In this document: in pieces, positions 17,357 to 29,291 of the stretch
Numbering within the stretch: the first letter of the stretch is position 1
Layout of the letters: the number at the start of each line of letters is the position of its first letter
DNA from: Rhodobacter sp.
GTDB lineage: Bacteria > Pseudomonadota > Alphaproteobacteria > Rhodobacterales > Rhodobacteraceae
Reading direction: 5' to 3'
Assembly: GCA_030065095.1 (NCBI GenBank)
Contig: JASJDP010000014.1
Coordinates: forward strand, 123,612-187,611
DNA length: 64,000 bases
Notes under the pieces: generated by a model
The model's database searches: none
What the model was told of the DNA's origin: nothing
What the model saw: the letters and a program-made list of their open reading frames with translations, nothing else
Translations under genes and position numbers: made by a program

Positions 17357-18760
17357 TCAGTCCTCCAACCGGGATTCGACACAAGCCACGAAATCCTCAC
17401 CGCGCCTTTCGAAATCCGGATACTGGTCGAAACTCGCCGCCGCCGGCGCCAGCAGCACCGTATCCCCCGGCTCGGCCTCCTCGGCCGCGCGCGCCACCGC
17501 CCGCGCCATCGTCTCGCAAACCTCATGCGGCACCGCGCCGAGCTGCAGCGCGAACTCCCGCGCCGAATGGCCGATCAGATAGGCCTTGGCCACATGCCCG
17601 AACTGCGGGGCCAGCGCGGAAATCCCGCCTTCCTTGCCCAGGCCCCCGGCAATCCACCGCACCCGCCCGAACGCCTTCAGCGCCTGGCCCGCGCTTTCGG
17701 CATTCGTCGCCTTGCTGTCGTTGACGAAGGTCACGCCGTCCCGCTCGGCCACCACCTGGCTGCGATGCGGCAGCCCGGCGAAGGATTTGAACGCCCGTTC
17801 AATAACCTTCGGCCCCAGCCCGACACAGCGTGCCGCCGCCCAGGCCGCGCAGGCATTCTGGTGGTTGTGCGCCCCCGGCACCCCTCGTATCCCGCGCAGA
17901 TCGACCGAGGCCACCTGCCGCCCCTTGCGCCATTCGGCCAGAAACCCCTTGCGCGCGAACACCGACCAGCCCGCACCGGCCAGTTTCCGCCCCGACGACA
18001 CCCGGATCACCCGGTCATCGGCCGCCCCCAGCGCCGTCTGGTTCGCCAGATACCGCCCCTCGGGCTCGTCCACGCCGATCACCGCACGGTCCGGGCCACC
18101 CTCGGCAAAGAGCCGGCGCTTCGCCGCAAAATATCCGCCCAGGCCCCCGTGGCGGTCCAGGTGATCGGGTGTGAGGTTGGTGAAGACCGCGATATCCGGC
18201 GTCAGCGCGCGGGCCAGATCGGTCTGGTAGGAACTGAGCTCCAGCACCACCACCTCGCCATCTTCCGCCGGGTCGAGGTCCAGCACGCCCCTCCCGATAT
18301 TGCCGGCCAGCTGCGTCGGCTTGCCCGCCTCCTGCAGGATGTGGTGGATCAGGGCGGCGGTCGTCGACTTCCCGTTCGACCCGGTGACCGCGATCACCCG
18401 CGGGGTCTGGTCGAACCGGTCCCAGTCCGGCGTCGCGAAAGAGCGAAAGAACAGCCCGATATCGTTGTCGACCGGCACCCCGGCTTCCTGCGCCGCCGCG
18501 ATCACCGGGTGCGGTGCGGGATAGAGATGCGGAATCCCCGGCGAGGTGATCAGCGCCGTCACCCCGTCGAACGCCGCCGGCTTGGTCAGGTCATGCGGCC
18601 TCAATCCCTCGGCCTCGGCCCGCGCCCGCCCCTCGGCACTGTCGTCCCAGGGCAGCACCTCTGCCCCCCCGGCCAAGAGCGCCCGCGCGGCGGCCAGCCC
18701 CGACCGCCCGAGCCCCAGCACCGCGACCCGCGCGCCCTCATATCCCCGGACGGGGATCAT
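17357..18760 (-). CDS. murD: UDP-N-acetylmuramoylalanine--D-glutamate ligase MurD
   Basis: MurD adds D-Glu to UDP-MurNAc-L-Ala with ATP. The 467-residue product has [18 protein letters not shown] at the N-terminus, the ATP loop [27 protein letters not shown], and the central loop ending [13 protein letters not shown]. It lies downstream of the SDR gene after a 270-base gap in which no gene is evident. Confidence 0.95.
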   Translation of the reverse strand: MIPVRGYEGARVAVLGLGRSGLAAARALLAGGAEVLPWDDSAEGRARAEAEGLRPHDLTKPAAFDGVTALITSPGIPHLYPAPHPVIAAAQEAGVPVDNDIGLFFRSFATPDWDRFDQTPRVIAVTGSNGKSTTAALIHHILQEAGKPTQLAGNIGRGVLDLDPAEDGEVVVLELSSYQTDLARALTPDIAVFTNLTPDHLDRHGGLGGYFAAKRRLFAEGGPDRAVIGVDEPEGRYLANQTALGAADDRVIRVSSGRKLAGAGWSVFARKGFLAEWRKGRQVASVDLRGIRGVPGAHNHQNACAAWAAARCVGLGPKVIERAFKSFAGLPHRSQVVAERDGVTFVNDSKATNAESAGQALKAFGRVRWIAGGLGKEGGISALAPQFGHVAKAYLIGHSAREFALQLGAVPHEVCETMARAVARAAEEAEPGDTVLLAPAAASFDQYPDFERRGEDFVACVESRLED

Positions 18761-19030
18761 GTTCCGCTTGCTCCCATGGGGCTACCGGCTAGCGGATTTG
18801 GCGGGGCATGGGAAGCGCCGACACACACCTCGATCCCGAAGCGCAGAGGATCACGCCCGTCCAGAGGCGGGCCGGCGCGATCCGGTCCTTCGACCCGGCG
18901 GACCAACTGGTCGCTGCGCCGCCTTGCGGAAATCTGACCCGGCCTGCACGAACTTGCCCACCTGACCAGACGGACTGGCGCCATTCACACGACAGCCGGA
19001 CCATGGGCCCACCGTCCGCATGGCGACGCC

Positions 19031-19687
19031 CTACCAGGCGATGGGCTTTCTTCGCCGGAAGAACCCGCCCGTCGGCCCGGCCTCGGGCAGGGTCGCCAGC
19101 CAGATCGCGGTGTCCGCCCCCTCTTCGGGCGTCAGGTTGGCCCCCGCACCGCCCATCCGGGTCCGCACCCAGCCGGGACACATCGCGTTGATCTTGATGA
19201 CGTCCGGAACCTCCTGCGCGGCCCGCAAGGTCAGCGCATTCAAGGCCGCCTTCGCCACGCCATAGGCGCCGCCGCCGCCCAGGCCCTCGGAAAAGCTGCC
19301 CCAGCCCGAGGACAGGTTCACGATCCGCCCGTAGCGCCGGTCCCGCATCCCCGGGATCACCGCCCGCATCAGTTCGAACGGGGCATGCACCATCACCTGC
19401 ATCGAGCGGGCGAAATTGTCGTTTGCTTCCAGAAAGCGCAGGTTTTCCAGGATACCCGCATTGTTGACCAGCACGTCCACCGGCCCGGCCTCCGCCAGCG
19501 CCGCCTCGAAGCTTGCAGGCGCCTCCAGATCGAGCGGTACCGACCGCACCCCCAACGCGCGCGCCGCCGCCGCGCCGTCCGCCGCCACGCGCGCGCCAAT
19601 CACGATCTCCAGCCCCGCATCGCGCAGGCCCGCCGCGATCGCGTATCCGATCCCGCGGTTGCCGCCCGTAACCAGCGCCCGGCGCAT
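19031..19687 (-). CDS. Short-chain dehydrogenase/reductase
   Basis: This classical SDR oxidoreductase has 218 residues: cofactor loop ALVTGGNRGIGYA, NNAG motif (LVNNAGILENL), catalytic Ser in NLSSGWGS and YxxxK as YGVAKAALN. The substrate is unknown. Its ATG overlaps the mraY stop (TGATG), so it is translationally coupled to the dcw operon although it has no known cell-wall role. The last residues (GGFFRRRKPIAW) fit SDRs related to carbonyl reductases. Confidence 0.85.
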   Translation of the reverse strand: MRRALVTGGNRGIGYAIAAGLRDAGLEIVIGARVAADGAAAARALGVRSVPLDLEAPASFEAALAEAGPVDVLVNNAGILENLRFLEANDNFARSMQVMVHAPFELMRAVIPGMRDRRYGRIVNLSSGWGSFSEGLGGGGAYGVAKAALNALTLRAAQEVPDVIKINAMCPGWVRTRMGGAGANLTPEEGADTAIWLATLPEAGPTGGFFRRRKPIAW

Positions 19688-20772
19688 CACCGGACCTTCA
19701 GGGTGGCCAGCCCGATCAGCGCCAGGATCAGCGAGATGATCCAGAACCGGATCACGATCTGCGGCTCGGCCCAGCCCTGTTTTTCGAAATGATGGTGGAT
19801 CGGCGCCATCAGGAAAACCCGCTTACCCGTCCGCTTGAAATAGAACACCTGGATGATGACACTCAGCGCCTCGACCACGAAAAGGCCGCCGACGATGGCC
19901 AGCACGATCTCGTGCTTCGTCGCCACCGCGATCGCCCCCAGCGCGCCGCCCAGGGCCAGCGACCCGGTGTCGCCCATGAACACCGCGGCCGGGGGGGCGT
20001 TGTACCACAAAAAGCCCAGCCCCCCGCCGATCAGCCCGGCTGAAAACACCAGCACCTCGCCCGTGCCGGGCACGTAGTGGACGTCGAGATACTGGGTGAA
20101 ATCGACCCGCCCCACCGCATAGGCGATGATCCCCAGCGTGCCGGCGGCGATCATCACCGGCATGATCGCCAGCCCGTCCAGCCCGTCGGTCAGGTTCACC
20201 GCATTCGCCGCGCCGACGATGACGATCATGGCAAACGGCACGAAGAAGATGCCGAGGTTCAGAAGCACGTCCTTGAAGACCGGGAACGCAAGGCGCCAGG
20301 CCAGTTCGTCTGGATGTGCCATCGAGGCCCAGTAGCCCGCGATGGCCGCGATCGCGAAGCCGATCACCAGCCGGACACGTCCCGGCACGCCCTTGTGATT
20401 GTTCTTTGACACCTTCGCGAAGTCGTCGGCAAAGCCCAAGAGCCCGAAACTGACGGTGACGAACAGGATCATCCAGATATAGGAATTGTCGAGCCGGACC
20501 CAGAGAAGGCTCGAAATCAGCAGCGCCGACAGGATCAACAGCCCGCCCATCGTGGGCGTGCCCTGCTTGGTTTCCAGATGGCCCTCCGGCCCGTCGTCGC
20601 GGATCGGCTGGCCGTTGCGCTGCCGGCGCTTCAGCAGGTTGATCAGCGGGCGGCCGAAAATGAAGCCAAAAACAAGAGCCGTGAAAAACGCCCCTCCGGC
20701 CCGGAAGGTGATGTAGCGGAACAGGTTGAAAAAGTCGCCGCCGTCGGAAAATTCGGTCAGCCAGAACAGCAT
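19687..20772 (-). CDS. mraY: Phospho-N-acetylmuramoyl-pentapeptide transferase MraY
   Basis: MraY is the integral membrane enzyme that makes lipid I from UDP-MurNAc-pentapeptide and undecaprenyl phosphate. The 361-residue product has about ten membrane segments, [11 protein letters not shown], the FADDFAKV aspartates, [25 protein letters not shown] and [13 protein letters not shown]. Its start codon shares its last base region with the murF stop. Confidence 0.97.
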   Translation of the reverse strand: MLFWLTEFSDGGDFFNLFRYITFRAGGAFFTALVFGFIFGRPLINLLKRRQRNGQPIRDDGPEGHLETKQGTPTMGGLLILSALLISSLLWVRLDNSYIWMILFVTVSFGLLGFADDFAKVSKNNHKGVPGRVRLVIGFAIAAIAGYWASMAHPDELAWRLAFPVFKDVLLNLGIFFVPFAMIVIVGAANAVNLTDGLDGLAIMPVMIAAGTLGIIAYAVGRVDFTQYLDVHYVPGTGEVLVFSAGLIGGGLGFLWYNAPPAAVFMGDTGSLALGGALGAIAVATKHEIVLAIVGGLFVVEALSVIIQVFYFKRTGKRVFLMAPIHHHFEKQGWAEPQIVIRFWIISLILALIGLATLKVR

Positions 20773-22220
20773 CAGTTGGGCCCCTCGAACTCGGTCCGCA
20801 GCGGATGGCCCAATTTGCGGATGGCGTCAACAACGAGGCTGACGCGACTGGCCTTGGATCCCTTGACCAGCAAAACGTCGCCTGCATCGACCAGCCGGTG
20901 CGCCTGACCGGCCAGCGCATCGGCCGTCTCGGCCCAGCGGCCGCGCTGCGGCTCTGGCAGGGCGTCGTGCAGGGCGCGCATGCGCGGACCGACGCAGTGG
21001 ACCCGGTCGATCCCCGCCATGGCGGGCAGATCGGCAAGAGCCGCGTGCATCTGCGCCTCGGTAGGCCCCAGTTCCAGCATGTCGCCGAGAATCGCGATCC
21101 GGCGGCCTGGGGTGATGCGGCCGATATTGTCGACCGGGCGCGTGGCGGCCAGCACGTCGAGCGCGGCGGCCATCGAGGTAGGGTTGGCGTTGTAGGCGTC
21201 GTCGATCAGGTCGATGCGCAACCGGTCGTCCACCGGGTCCAGGCCGATGGGCTCGATGGTGCCGCGGCCTTGATAGGGCCGCCACCGGCCGAGACCGTTA
21301 AGCGACAAGGCAAGGTCGGCGCCCGCCGCCTGGGCCGCCGCCAGAACGGCGACGGCATTCACGGCGAAGTGGCGGCCGGGCGTGTTGAGCCGCAACAGCA
21401 CCGCCTCACCGCCGATGGTGGCCCTGGCGACGGTGGCCTCCCCCGAAAACTGGGCCGACAGCAGCCGGTGGGTGACGCCGCCGGTTTCCCCGAAGGTCTC
21501 GACCCGGGCGTCCACGGCGCCAGCGGCGGCGACCAGGATCGGCGTGGTGTCGAGATCGCCGTTCAGAATGGCGGTCCCGCCCGGTTCCAGCCCCTCGGCG
21601 ATAGAGGCCTTTTCGCGGGCAATGCCGGCGATATCGTCAAACGCCTCCAGATGCGCGGGTGCGACGATGGTGACCATCACCACATGCGGCCGGGCAAGCC
21701 GGGCGAGCGGGGCGATCTCGCCGGGGTGGTTCATGCCGATCTCGACCAGCGCGAACTCGGCGTCCCGCGGCAACCGCGCCAGCGTCAGCGGCACGCCCCA
21801 GTGATTGTTGAAACTCGCCTCGGCGGCGTGCACCTTGCCCTGCCGGTCGAGGGCGGCGCGCAGCATTTCCTTGGTCGAGGTCTTGCCGACCGAGCCGGTG
21901 ATACCGATCACCTTGGCCCGGCTGCGGGCCCGGCCCGCCGCGCCCAGCCGTTCCAGCCCGGCCAGCACGTTGTCGACGATCAGCAGCGGAGCGTCGTCCG
22001 GCACGCCGTCCGGCACCCGGCTGACCAGCGCCGCGGCGGCGCCTTTTTTCAGGGCATCGGCAACGAACTCATGGCCGTCGCGCACATCCTTGAGGGCCAC
22101 GAACAAGTCCCCGGGCGCAATCGAACGGCTGTCGATGGACACTCCGGAAGCCTGCCAGTCCGCGGTCGGTCTTCCACCAGTCGCCGCGGCAGCGTCTGAC
22201 ACCGTCCAGAGCGGGGTCAT
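20772..22220 (-). CDS. murF: UDP-N-acetylmuramoyl-tripeptide--D-alanyl-D-alanine ligase MurF
   Basis: MurF adds the D-Ala-D-Ala dipeptide (made by ddl in the same cluster) to UDP-MurNAc-tripeptide. The 482-residue product shows the Mur P-loop [28 protein letters not shown], the [10 protein letters not shown] motif and [10 protein letters not shown]. It overlaps murE by four bases. Confidence 0.95.
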   Translation of the reverse strand: MTPLWTVSDAAAATGGRPTADWQASGVSIDSRSIAPGDLFVALKDVRDGHEFVADALKKGAAAALVSRVPDGVPDDAPLLIVDNVLAGLERLGAAGRARSRAKVIGITGSVGKTSTKEMLRAALDRQGKVHAAEASFNNHWGVPLTLARLPRDAEFALVEIGMNHPGEIAPLARLARPHVVMVTIVAPAHLEAFDDIAGIAREKASIAEGLEPGGTAILNGDLDTTPILVAAAGAVDARVETFGETGGVTHRLLSAQFSGEATVARATIGGEAVLLRLNTPGRHFAVNAVAVLAAAQAAGADLALSLNGLGRWRPYQGRGTIEPIGLDPVDDRLRIDLIDDAYNANPTSMAAALDVLAATRPVDNIGRITPGRRIAILGDMLELGPTEAQMHAALADLPAMAGIDRVHCVGPRMRALHDALPEPQRGRWAETADALAGQAHRLVDAGDVLLVKGSKASRVSLVVDAIRKLGHPLRTEFEGPN

Positions 22221-23701
22221 ACCAGCCGGCCGTCCAGTGCGGCGACGGCGACACTGGCCTGTTCGACGTCATCGAACGGAAACACGTCGTCGCCGATGAT
22301 CTGGCCGGTCTCGTGCCCCTTGCCGGCGATCAGCAGCGCGTCGCCCGGCTGCAGGGCATCGACGCCGCGCAGGATCGCCTCTGCCCGGTCGCCGACCTCG
22401 GTCGCCTCGGGGCAACCGGCCAGGACGGCGGCCCGGATTACAGCCGGCTCCTCGCTGCGCGGGTTGTCGTCGGTGACGAAGGCCACATCGGCATAGGTGT
22501 TCGCCGCCTCGCCCATCATGGGGCGTTTGTAAGGGTCGCGGTCGCCGCCCGCGCCGAAGACGACGATGAGGCGGCCCAGCACATGCGGGCGCAGGGCCGT
22601 CAACGCGGTCTTCAGGGCTTCGGGTGTGTGGGAGTAATCGACGAACACCGCGCCGCCGTTTTCGCGCGTGGCGGCCAGTTCCATGCGCCCGCGCACACCG
22701 ACAAGGTCGTTCAGCACGTCGAAGGTGCGGGTCGCATCGCAGCCCGACGCAATCGCCAGCCCCGCCGCGGTCAGGACATTTTCCGCCTGGAATCCGCCGA
22801 TGAGGTTCAGCCGCACTTGCCGCGGCCGCCCGTTCCAGTCGAACCGCAATTCCTGCCCCGTGGCGTCGTAACGCTGGGCCCGGATGCGCAGGTTGGCCTC
22901 GGGGCCCCGCCCCACGGTCAGCAGATCCTGACCCCGGTCCATCGCGATGTCCGCCATCGCCGCACCGCGCGGGTCGTCGAGATTGATCACCGCGGCGCCG
23001 TCGTCGGGAAGGACGCGTTTGAAGAGCGCCGCCTTGGCTTCGAAGTAGTCATCGAAGCTGTCGTGATAGTCCAGATGGTCCTGGCTGAGATTGGTAAACG
23101 CCGCCGCCGTCAGGCGCACGCCGTCGAGACGGCGCTGCGCCAGCCCGTGCGACGAGGCTTCCATCGCCACATGGTCGATCCCCGCCTCGGCAATCTCGGC
23201 CAGCACCTTGTGCAGCGTAATCGGTTCCGGCGTCGTATGCGCCAGCGGCGCCGTGAACGCGCCTTCTACCCCGGTGGTGCCGAGGTTCACCGATTTCAGC
23301 CCCAGAAGCGACCAGATCTGCCGGGTGAACGTGGCGACCGACGTCTTGCCGTTGGTGCCGGTCACCGCCACGATGGTCTCGGGCTGGACACCGTACCAAA
23401 GCGCCGCGGCATAGGCGAGCGCCTGACGCGGATCCTCGGTGACGATAACGGGCACGCCGGCGTCCGACAGTTCGGCCTGTGCAATGCGCGCGCCGTCGCG
23501 GTCGGTCAGCACCGCCGCGGCGCCCATGCGCAGGGCGAACTGGATAAACTCGCCGCCATGGATGCGGCTGCCGGGAAGGGCTGCGAACAGGTGGCCGTCC
23601 TGAACCAGCCGGCTGTCGACCGACAGGCCGGTCACTTGCGCCTCGCGCCCGCCCAGGGCCGTCAGGCCGAGACTTGCCAGTGATGTCGCCCGATCGCCCA
23701 T
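22217..23701 (-). CDS. murE: UDP-MurNAc-dipeptide--meso-diaminopimelate ligase MurE
   Basis: MurE adds the third stem residue to UDP-MurNAc-L-Ala-D-Glu. The 494-residue product has VTGTNGKTSVATFT, the MEASSHGL and NLSQDHLDYH motifs, and the DNPRSEEP signature typical of meso-diaminopimelate-specific enzymes. That specificity is expected for a Gram-negative. It is directly downstream of ftsI. Confidence 0.96.
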   Translation of the reverse strand: MGDRATSLASLGLTALGGREAQVTGLSVDSRLVQDGHLFAALPGSRIHGGEFIQFALRMGAAAVLTDRDGARIAQAELSDAGVPVIVTEDPRQALAYAAALWYGVQPETIVAVTGTNGKTSVATFTRQIWSLLGLKSVNLGTTGVEGAFTAPLAHTTPEPITLHKVLAEIAEAGIDHVAMEASSHGLAQRRLDGVRLTAAAFTNLSQDHLDYHDSFDDYFEAKAALFKRVLPDDGAAVINLDDPRGAAMADIAMDRGQDLLTVGRGPEANLRIRAQRYDATGQELRFDWNGRPRQVRLNLIGGFQAENVLTAAGLAIASGCDATRTFDVLNDLVGVRGRMELAATRENGGAVFVDYSHTPEALKTALTALRPHVLGRLIVVFGAGGDRDPYKRPMMGEAANTYADVAFVTDDNPRSEEPAVIRAAVLAGCPEATEVGDRAEAILRGVDALQPGDALLIAGKGHETGQIIGDDVFPFDDVEQASVAVAALDGRLV

Positions 23702-23715
23702 GCGGCCTGTCTTTC

Positions 23716-25506
23716 TTAGTTTGCCTTTACTCTTACCTCATTCGATCCACCGGGTTCAATCTCGGGGCGCAGGCCCAAAAGCGGGGCGGTCCGGCGGATG
23801 ACTTCTGCCGCAACCGGAACCGCGGTCCAACCGGCGGTACGGCGCGGGCGTTCGCCCGAGGTCTCGACCGGTTCGTCCAGCGTCACGACCAGGACGTACT
23901 GCGGATCGTACGCCGGGAAGGCGCTGGCGAAGGTGGTGATCACCTTGTCCTTGTAATACCCGCCGCGCGGTTTGGGCTTGTCCGCCGTGCCGGTCTTGCC
24001 CGCCACCGCGTAGCCGGGAACCTCGCCAAAGCGGGCGGTCCCCCGTGTGACGACCTGGCGCAGCATCGACAGGGCGGCGGCAGAGACGCGTTCCGAGACG
24101 ACGCGATCCCCGCGCACCGGGCTCTCGCGCCTGAGCAGCGTCGGCGTGACCTTGGTGCCGCCGTTCAGCAGCGAGGCATAGCCGGTGGCCAAATGCAGCG
24201 GGCTGGCCGACATGCCGTGGCCGTAAGAGGCGGTAATCGTGTGAATTTCCGACCAGCGCTTGGGGATCAGCGGCTTGGCGCCCGGCGCCTCGACCAGCTC
24301 GACGGGCGTCGGGTCGAAGAACCCCAGGGCCGACAGAAACTCCTTCTGCCGCTTTTGTCCGATCATCAGCGCCATGTTGGCGGTGCCGACATTCGAAGAT
24401 TTGACGATCACGTCGGTCACCGACAGCCGCGGGCCGTAGTTGTGGTTGCGGAACTCCTTGATCTTGTACTTGCCCCAGACCAGCGGCGCGTTGGCGTCGA
24501 CCTCGGTCGCAGAATTCACCAGACCGAGCTGCATCGCCTGGGCGGCGGCGAAGATCTTGAAGGTCGAGCCAAGCTCGTAGACCCCCTGCACGGCACGATT
24601 GAACAACGGGCTGTCGGATTGATCGCCCTCGGTCAGGGGCACCGGGCGGTCGTTCGGGTCGAAGTCGGGCAGGCTGGCCATCGACACGATTTCACCGCTG
24701 TGGATGTCCATCAGCACCGCCGCCGCGCCCTTGGCGTTCATCAACCGCATGCCACCGTAGAGCACGCGCTCGATGGCCGCCTGGATCGTCAGGTCGATGC
24801 TCAGCTGCAGCGGCCGCCCGCCCTCGGCCGGGTCGCGCAGGAAGTGGTCGAACGCCTTTTCGACCCCCGCCGTGCCGATCACCTCGGCGGCAGAGACGCC
24901 TTCGCGCCCGAAACCGTACCCGCCGAGGATATGCGCGGCGAGCTTGCCGTTGGGATAAAGACGCATCTCGCGCGGGCCGAACAAAAGCCCCGGCTCGCCG
25001 ATGTCGTGAACCTGCTGCTGCTGTTCGGGGCTGAGTTTCTTCTTGATCCACAGGAACTTGCGCTTGCCGGTGAACTGTTTCAGCAGCTTGTCTTCGTCGA
25101 GATCGGGAAAGATCGCCGCCAGTTCCCGCGCCGCCCTGGGCTTGTCGACCATGATCGGCGGCTGGGCATAAAGCGCATGGGTCACCAGGTTCGTGGCCAG
25201 AAGCCGCCCCTGCCGGTCGACGATATCGGCGCGTTGCGCCACGATCCGGGGGGTGTCGGCCGAGGCGCTGCGCGGCTCTGACGGCTCGGACGCCGCCATC
25301 AGACCCATACGCGCGCCGATCACCATGAAGGCGCAGAAAAAGAACAGTCCCAGCACCAGAAGCCGCCCCTCGGCGCGCTGGCGGGCACGGTCGCGCATCT
25401 CTTCGTGCCGCAGCCGCAGGTTTTCGCGCTCGATCGCGTCGGGGTTCTCTCCCTTCGCCCGGGCCGACAGGATGCGGGCGAGCGGGCGCAGCGGCGTGCG
25501 GGTCAT
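23716..25506 (-). CDS. ftsI: Septal transpeptidase FtsI (PBP3)
   Basis: FtsI is the class B penicillin-binding protein that cross-links septal peptidoglycan. The 596-residue product has one N-terminal membrane anchor ([19 protein letters not shown], near 50), a dimerisation domain, and the transpeptidase motifs SxxK as GSTFKIF, SSN in [12 protein letters not shown] and KTG in [11 protein letters not shown]. The start ATG giving MTRTPLRPL overlaps the ftsL stop by four bases; earlier starts fall inside ftsL. Confidence 0.96.
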   Translation of the reverse strand: MTRTPLRPLARILSARAKGENPDAIERENLRLRHEEMRDRARQRAEGRLLVLGLFFFCAFMVIGARMGLMAASEPSEPRSASADTPRIVAQRADIVDRQGRLLATNLVTHALYAQPPIMVDKPRAARELAAIFPDLDEDKLLKQFTGKRKFLWIKKKLSPEQQQQVHDIGEPGLLFGPREMRLYPNGKLAAHILGGYGFGREGVSAAEVIGTAGVEKAFDHFLRDPAEGGRPLQLSIDLTIQAAIERVLYGGMRLMNAKGAAAVLMDIHSGEIVSMASLPDFDPNDRPVPLTEGDQSDSPLFNRAVQGVYELGSTFKIFAAAQAMQLGLVNSATEVDANAPLVWGKYKIKEFRNHNYGPRLSVTDVIVKSSNVGTANMALMIGQKRQKEFLSALGFFDPTPVELVEAPGAKPLIPKRWSEIHTITASYGHGMSASPLHLATGYASLLNGGTKVTPTLLRRESPVRGDRVVSERVSAAALSMLRQVVTRGTARFGEVPGYAVAGKTGTADKPKPRGGYYKDKVITTFASAFPAYDPQYVLVVTLDEPVETSGERPRRTAGWTAVPVAAEVIRRTAPLLGLRPEIEPGGSNEVRVKAN

Positions 25507-25850
25507 TCCACTGCCTCCGGATCGCCCGCCACGTCGACAGCATTCTCGATCTCGGTTTCCAGATCGATGGGATAGGCGATCTGATCGACGCGCCCGAACT
25601 GCTCGGGCATCAGCGGGATGAGGGCGAGACGGTCGAAGTTGATATCCGCAAGCTCGCGCAGCCGGTCGGGGCGGTTGAGATAGGCCCATTCCGCCCGCAG
25701 AACCGAACGGGTTTCCAGAAGATGCCCGATCTCTCGCTGCAGCGTTTCGACCTCGTCAAGCGCCTCCTGGGTCTTGTAGTTTTCGTGATAGGCCCAAAAG
25801 GCCAGCCCCATCACGGCAAGAGCGCTTGTCATGTAAAGCAGCGATTTCAA
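25503..25850 (-). CDS. ftsL: Cell division protein FtsL
   Basis: FtsL is a small bitopic protein that, with FtsB and FtsQ, activates FtsW and FtsI. The 115-residue product has a membrane segment at residues 3-22, then a coiled-coil heptad region ([20 protein letters not shown]) and a short periplasmic tail. Position between rsmH and ftsI and overlap with both support the call more than sequence, since FtsL diverges fast. Confidence 0.88.
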   Translation of the reverse strand: MKSLLYMTSALAVMGLAFWAYHENYKTQEALDEVETLQREIGHLLETRSVLRAEWAYLNRPDRLRELADINFDRLALIPLMPEQFGRVDQIAYPIDLETEIENAVDVAGDPEAVE

Positions 25851-26851
25851 TGCTTTGATCCTTTGGTGGGGAGTGTTGGAATGCCAAGGCCCGTGCGGTC
25901 GCAGGGACCGGCGGGCGCGGCGGTGCGTTTGGCGACACGCAGCTTGGCGGACCGCGCGCGCGGGTTTTCGGCCAGTTCCGTGGCGTCGGGCGCAATCGCG
26001 CGGCGGGTGACAATCTCGAACCGCGGCCGTTGGATTTCGGCCGCCGGGGCATGGCGGCTGACCTGACCGCCCGATCCGCTGCGCTGCTGCAGGAAGCGTT
26101 TGACCATCCGGTCCTCGATGGAATGAAACGTGACGACGGCCAGCTTGCCGCCGGGTTTCAGTGCGCGTTCCGCCGCCTCCAAACCGTCGGCGAGCTGGCC
26201 GTATTCGTCGTTCACCGCGATCCGGAGCGCCTGGAAGCTGCGCGTCGCGGGATGGGCCTGCCCCGGCTTTGCGCGCGGCAGCACACCCTCGATGATCTGC
26301 GCCAGCCGCAAGGTCGTCTCGACCGGCGCCTCGCCCCGCGCCCGAACGATCGCACGCGCGATCCGCCGCGAGGCGCGTTCCTCGCCATAGTGGAACAGAA
26401 TATCGGCCAGCTCGGTCTCGCTGGCCGAATTCACGATCTCTGCCGCGGTCGGCCCATCCGCGCCCATGCGCATGTCCAGCGGCCCGTCCGACCGAAAGGA
26501 GAATCCCCGTTCGGGCCGATCAAGCTGCATCGAGGAGACGCCCAGGTCCAGCACCACGCCGTCGACCGGTGCATCGACATAGGCGTCGAGATTGCCGAAC
26601 ACCCCCTCGACCAATGTCAGCCGGCCCCCAAACTCGCCGGTCCAGTCCTGCGCCATCTCAAACACAGCGGGATCGCGGTCCACCGCCGTCACATGCGCCG
26701 CGCCGGCGTCTAACAGCGCGCGGGTGTACCCGCCCGCCCCGAAGGTGCCGTCAAGCCAATGCCCCGACACCGGTGCCACGGCCTCCAGCAGCGGGCGCAA
26801 TAGAACGGGGATGTGCGGCGGGGGCGAACTGGCGCGGGCCGTCGCGGACAT
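25847..26851 (-). CDS. rsmH: 16S rRNA (cytosine(1402)-N(4))-methyltransferase RsmH
   Basis: RsmH (MraW) is a SAM-dependent enzyme that N4-methylates C1402 of 16S rRNA in the decoding centre. The 334-residue product begins with the [13 protein letters not shown] segment, the SAM site [33 protein letters not shown] and the late [12 protein letters not shown] motif. It lies between mraZ and ftsL, the canonical order. Confidence 0.96.
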   Translation of the reverse strand: MSATARASSPPPHIPVLLRPLLEAVAPVSGHWLDGTFGAGGYTRALLDAGAAHVTAVDRDPAVFEMAQDWTGEFGGRLTLVEGVFGNLDAYVDAPVDGVVLDLGVSSMQLDRPERGFSFRSDGPLDMRMGADGPTAAEIVNSASETELADILFHYGEERASRRIARAIVRARGEAPVETTLRLAQIIEGVLPRAKPGQAHPATRSFQALRIAVNDEYGQLADGLEAAERALKPGGKLAVVTFHSIEDRMVKRFLQQRSGSGGQVSRHAPAAEIQRPRFEIVTRRAIAPDATELAENPRARSAKLRVAKRTAAPAGPCDRTGLGIPTLPTKGSKH

Positions 26852-26854
26852 GCG

Positions 26855-27358
26855 TCAAGCCTCCCGGGGCCTGTCCAGCAGGGTCAGGGGATCGAAATCG
26901 TCCGGGAACTCCTCGAGCCACGCCTCGGTCCTGGCCAGCTCTTCGGACCGGTAGGTCTCGGGCATCCAGATCTGGAACGTGTCGCCGGTGGCAATGAAAA
27001 ACGCCTCGTCCGCGATATCGATCTTGTCGCGCAGCTTCTTCGGCAGGACGATCCGCCCGGTGTCGTCGACATTTGTCTGCATCGACTGGCCGCTGAACAG
27101 CTTTTCCAGCATCTTGCGTTCGACCGACCCGCGCGGCAGCGCGCCGATTTGATCGTCGACCTCGTCGATCGCGTCGATCGTGTAGCATTCCAGGTATTTC
27201 CGGCGGTGATCGCCGTAGACGATGACAAATTCCGGAGTTTTTCCGTCAGACCATCCGGGATCGCCGGCTTCGAGCACACGGCGGAACTGGGCCGGGATCG
27301 ACACCCTGCCCTTGCCGTCCACCTTCTGGTGGAACTCGCCTCTAAACCGTCGCGCCAC
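26855..27358 (-). CDS. mraZ: Transcriptional regulator MraZ
   Basis: MraZ is a double AbrB/SpoVT-type DNA-binding protein that controls its own dcw operon. The 167-residue product has two swapped-hairpin repeats, the first with KVDGKGRVSIPAQFRRVLE and the second with VDDTGRIVLPKKLRDK. I choose a GTG giving VARRFRGEFHQKVDG; the frame extends 23 codons further without family similarity. It is the first gene of the minus-strand dcw cluster. Confidence 0.93.
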   Translation of the reverse strand: MARRFRGEFHQKVDGKGRVSIPAQFRRVLEAGDPGWSDGKTPEFVIVYGDHRRKYLECYTIDAIDEVDDQIGALPRGSVERKMLEKLFSGQSMQTNVDDTGRIVLPKKLRDKIDIADEAFFIATGDTFQIWMPETYRSEELARTEAWLEEFPDDFDPLTLLDRPREA

Positions 27359-27949
27359 TGTCCCGCGGCTCCCTCTTTGTCCCTCGGTCCCGCCAGATAC
27401 GGAAACGGCGGATAGAGCTGCTGCCACTGCCCTATCCGCCGCCCTCGTCCCGCCTAGCGGGGTGTCCAGCTGCGCGCGCCACCTGGGGGGATGTCTGCTC
27501 GCCCGCGCGCCGGATCCTTGGTTCGATGAAACCGGGTGCCTGTATGAAACCTGACTTTTTGGGAGTTATGGGGTCTTGCCGCCCCTTCTGCCCGTCTTCA
27601 TCGTGTGAACAGGGATGCCATGGGAATTTATGGAAATCAATAGAATTTTCTGGGCATCAATTGCTGGCCATCGGATTCTGGGCGCCTGAGATACATGAGA
27701 TAGCGGTGAAATTCAGATGACCGCCGCACCACCTAGTGTGTGTTTCCACATTAAACACAATATATAGCAAAGACGCGGATTAGCGCTTTGATCCCACAAA
27801 ATCCCAAAAAAGTTTCGACAGCCATCCGAAAACAGCGATTTCATCCACAGAAACGCCTCTGAAACCCTATGGAAAGGTCACGAATCAGGAATTGATTCGC
27901 TGTGAACCAATATTGGAAAACGGCGGTTCCATGAATTCCCATGCCGTCG
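27359..27949. other. Gene-free region upstream of mraZ
   Basis: About 590 bases between apbC and mraZ hold no convincing gene. The DNA is clearly richer in A+T than its neighbours, especially 27600-27900. It should contain the mraZ/dcw promoter and the end of the apbC transcript. Repeated TGGG-type words occur at 27559-27572 and 27620-27635 and might be MraZ boxes, but the spacing is not convincing. No promoter could be fixed. Confidence 0.5.
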
Positions 27950-29029
27950 TCAAGCCATTCCGCCCGCCACCAGCCGCGCGGCGATATCCGCATAGGCCCC
28001 TGCCTCGGGTGCCGCGCCCGCCGCAATCGGCGTGCCGCCGTCCCCGGCGATGCGCACGTCCAGGCTCAGCGGCAACTCGCCCAGAAACGGAACGCCGATC
28101 TTCTCGGCCTCGGCGCGCACGCCGCCATGCCCGAATATGTGCTCTTCATGCCCGCATCTGGGGCAGACATAGGTCGACATGTTCTCGATCAGCCCAAGAA
28201 CCGGTGTCTTGAGCTTGCCGAACATGTCGATGGCCTTGCGCGCATCGAGCAGCGCGACGTCCTGCGGCGTCGATACCACGATGGCGCCGGTCACGTGGCT
28301 GCGCTGGCACAGGGTCAGCTGCACGTCGCCTGTGCCCGGCGGCAGATCGACGATCAGGACGTCGAGCCGCCCCCATTGCACCTGTCCCAGCATCTGCTGC
28401 AGCGCGCCCATCAGCATCGGGCCGCGCCAGACCACTGCCTGGGCCGGATCCATCATCAGGCCGATCGACATCATCGTGACCCCATGGGCCTGCAGCGGAA
28501 TGATCGTCTGGCCGTCGGGCGATCCGGGGCGTTTGGACACCCCCATCATCCGGGGCTGGCTGGGGCCGTAGATGTCAGCATCCAACAGGCCGACCCGGCG
28601 GCCCTGGCGCGCCAGCGCCACGGCGAGGTTGGACGACACGGTGGATTTCCCCACCCCGCCCTTGCCCGAGGCGATGGCGAGGATGCGATCCACGCCGCTG
28701 ACCTTTTTCGGCCCCTGGTCCGGCGTTGGGTGGCGGCCGATCTTCAGGTCCGGCGGTGGCGCCTTTTGCTGCGACGCAGCAGGGCCATGCGCCGTCAGGA
28801 CCACGGAAACCCGTTCCACATCGGGAAGCGACTCGACGGCCGACTGCGCCGCCGCGCGCACCGGTTCCATCTGCGCGGCCGCTTCCGGGCTCTCCGATTC
28901 GATCACGAAACGCACAGATCCGCCGTCGACGGCTAGCGCCCGAACCATGTCGCGTGTGACAAGATTGCCACCACCAGGCAGGCTAACTGTCGAGAGAACT
29001 TGACGAATTTTTTCCAGATCGGCGGCCAT
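27950..29029 (-). CDS. apbC: Iron-sulfur cluster carrier ATPase ApbC/Mrp
   Basis: This is a cytosolic P-loop NTPase of the Mrp/NBP35 family that carries [4Fe-4S] clusters to apoproteins. The 359-residue product has an N-terminal DUF59 (MIP18-like) domain, the deviant Walker [17 protein letters not shown] near 120, [14 protein letters not shown], and the cluster-ligand pair in [14 protein letters not shown]. It is divergent from the DUF1127 gene, separated by 262 bases. Confidence 0.93.
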   Translation of the reverse strand: MAADLEKIRQVLSTVSLPGGGNLVTRDMVRALAVDGGSVRFVIESESPEAAAQMEPVRAAAQSAVESLPDVERVSVVLTAHGPAASQQKAPPPDLKIGRHPTPDQGPKKVSGVDRILAIASGKGGVGKSTVSSNLAVALARQGRRVGLLDADIYGPSQPRMMGVSKRPGSPDGQTIIPLQAHGVTMMSIGLMMDPAQAVVWRGPMLMGALQQMLGQVQWGRLDVLIVDLPPGTGDVQLTLCQRSHVTGAIVVSTPQDVALLDARKAIDMFGKLKTPVLGLIENMSTYVCPRCGHEEHIFGHGGVRAEAEKIGVPFLGELPLSLDVRIAGDGGTPIAAGAAPEAGAYADIAARLVAGGMA

Positions 29030-29291
29030 GCGTTTTCTCCCTGCTTAATCCGCATGCAATAGGTGTCACCTTTTCAGCGAAGGACAAGGCCAAGGCAATT
29101 CCATTGCCGGGTTTTGCGGCAAATGCTTTGAACCCGACTGTGATCGACATATGCATATGCTGCAAGGCAGCATTGACCATTCAGGGATTGTGCAATCGCA
29201 GCATGGGATTATCTTTCGGTTCGACGGCGGGCGATACCGCTAACATGTGAAATCGGTGACCCGCAAAACCCGAGCAGACGAGTGAAATGAC

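Noticed and set aside
27541..27660. MraZ-binding TGGG repeats upstream of mraZ
   Set aside because: TGGG-like words occur in pairs but with irregular spacing and in low-complexity A+T-rich DNA; not enough to call a site.
27830..27860. DnaA box or origin near TTTCATCCACAG
   Set aside because: A single imperfect match with no cluster of boxes and no dnaA, parA or similar gene nearby.
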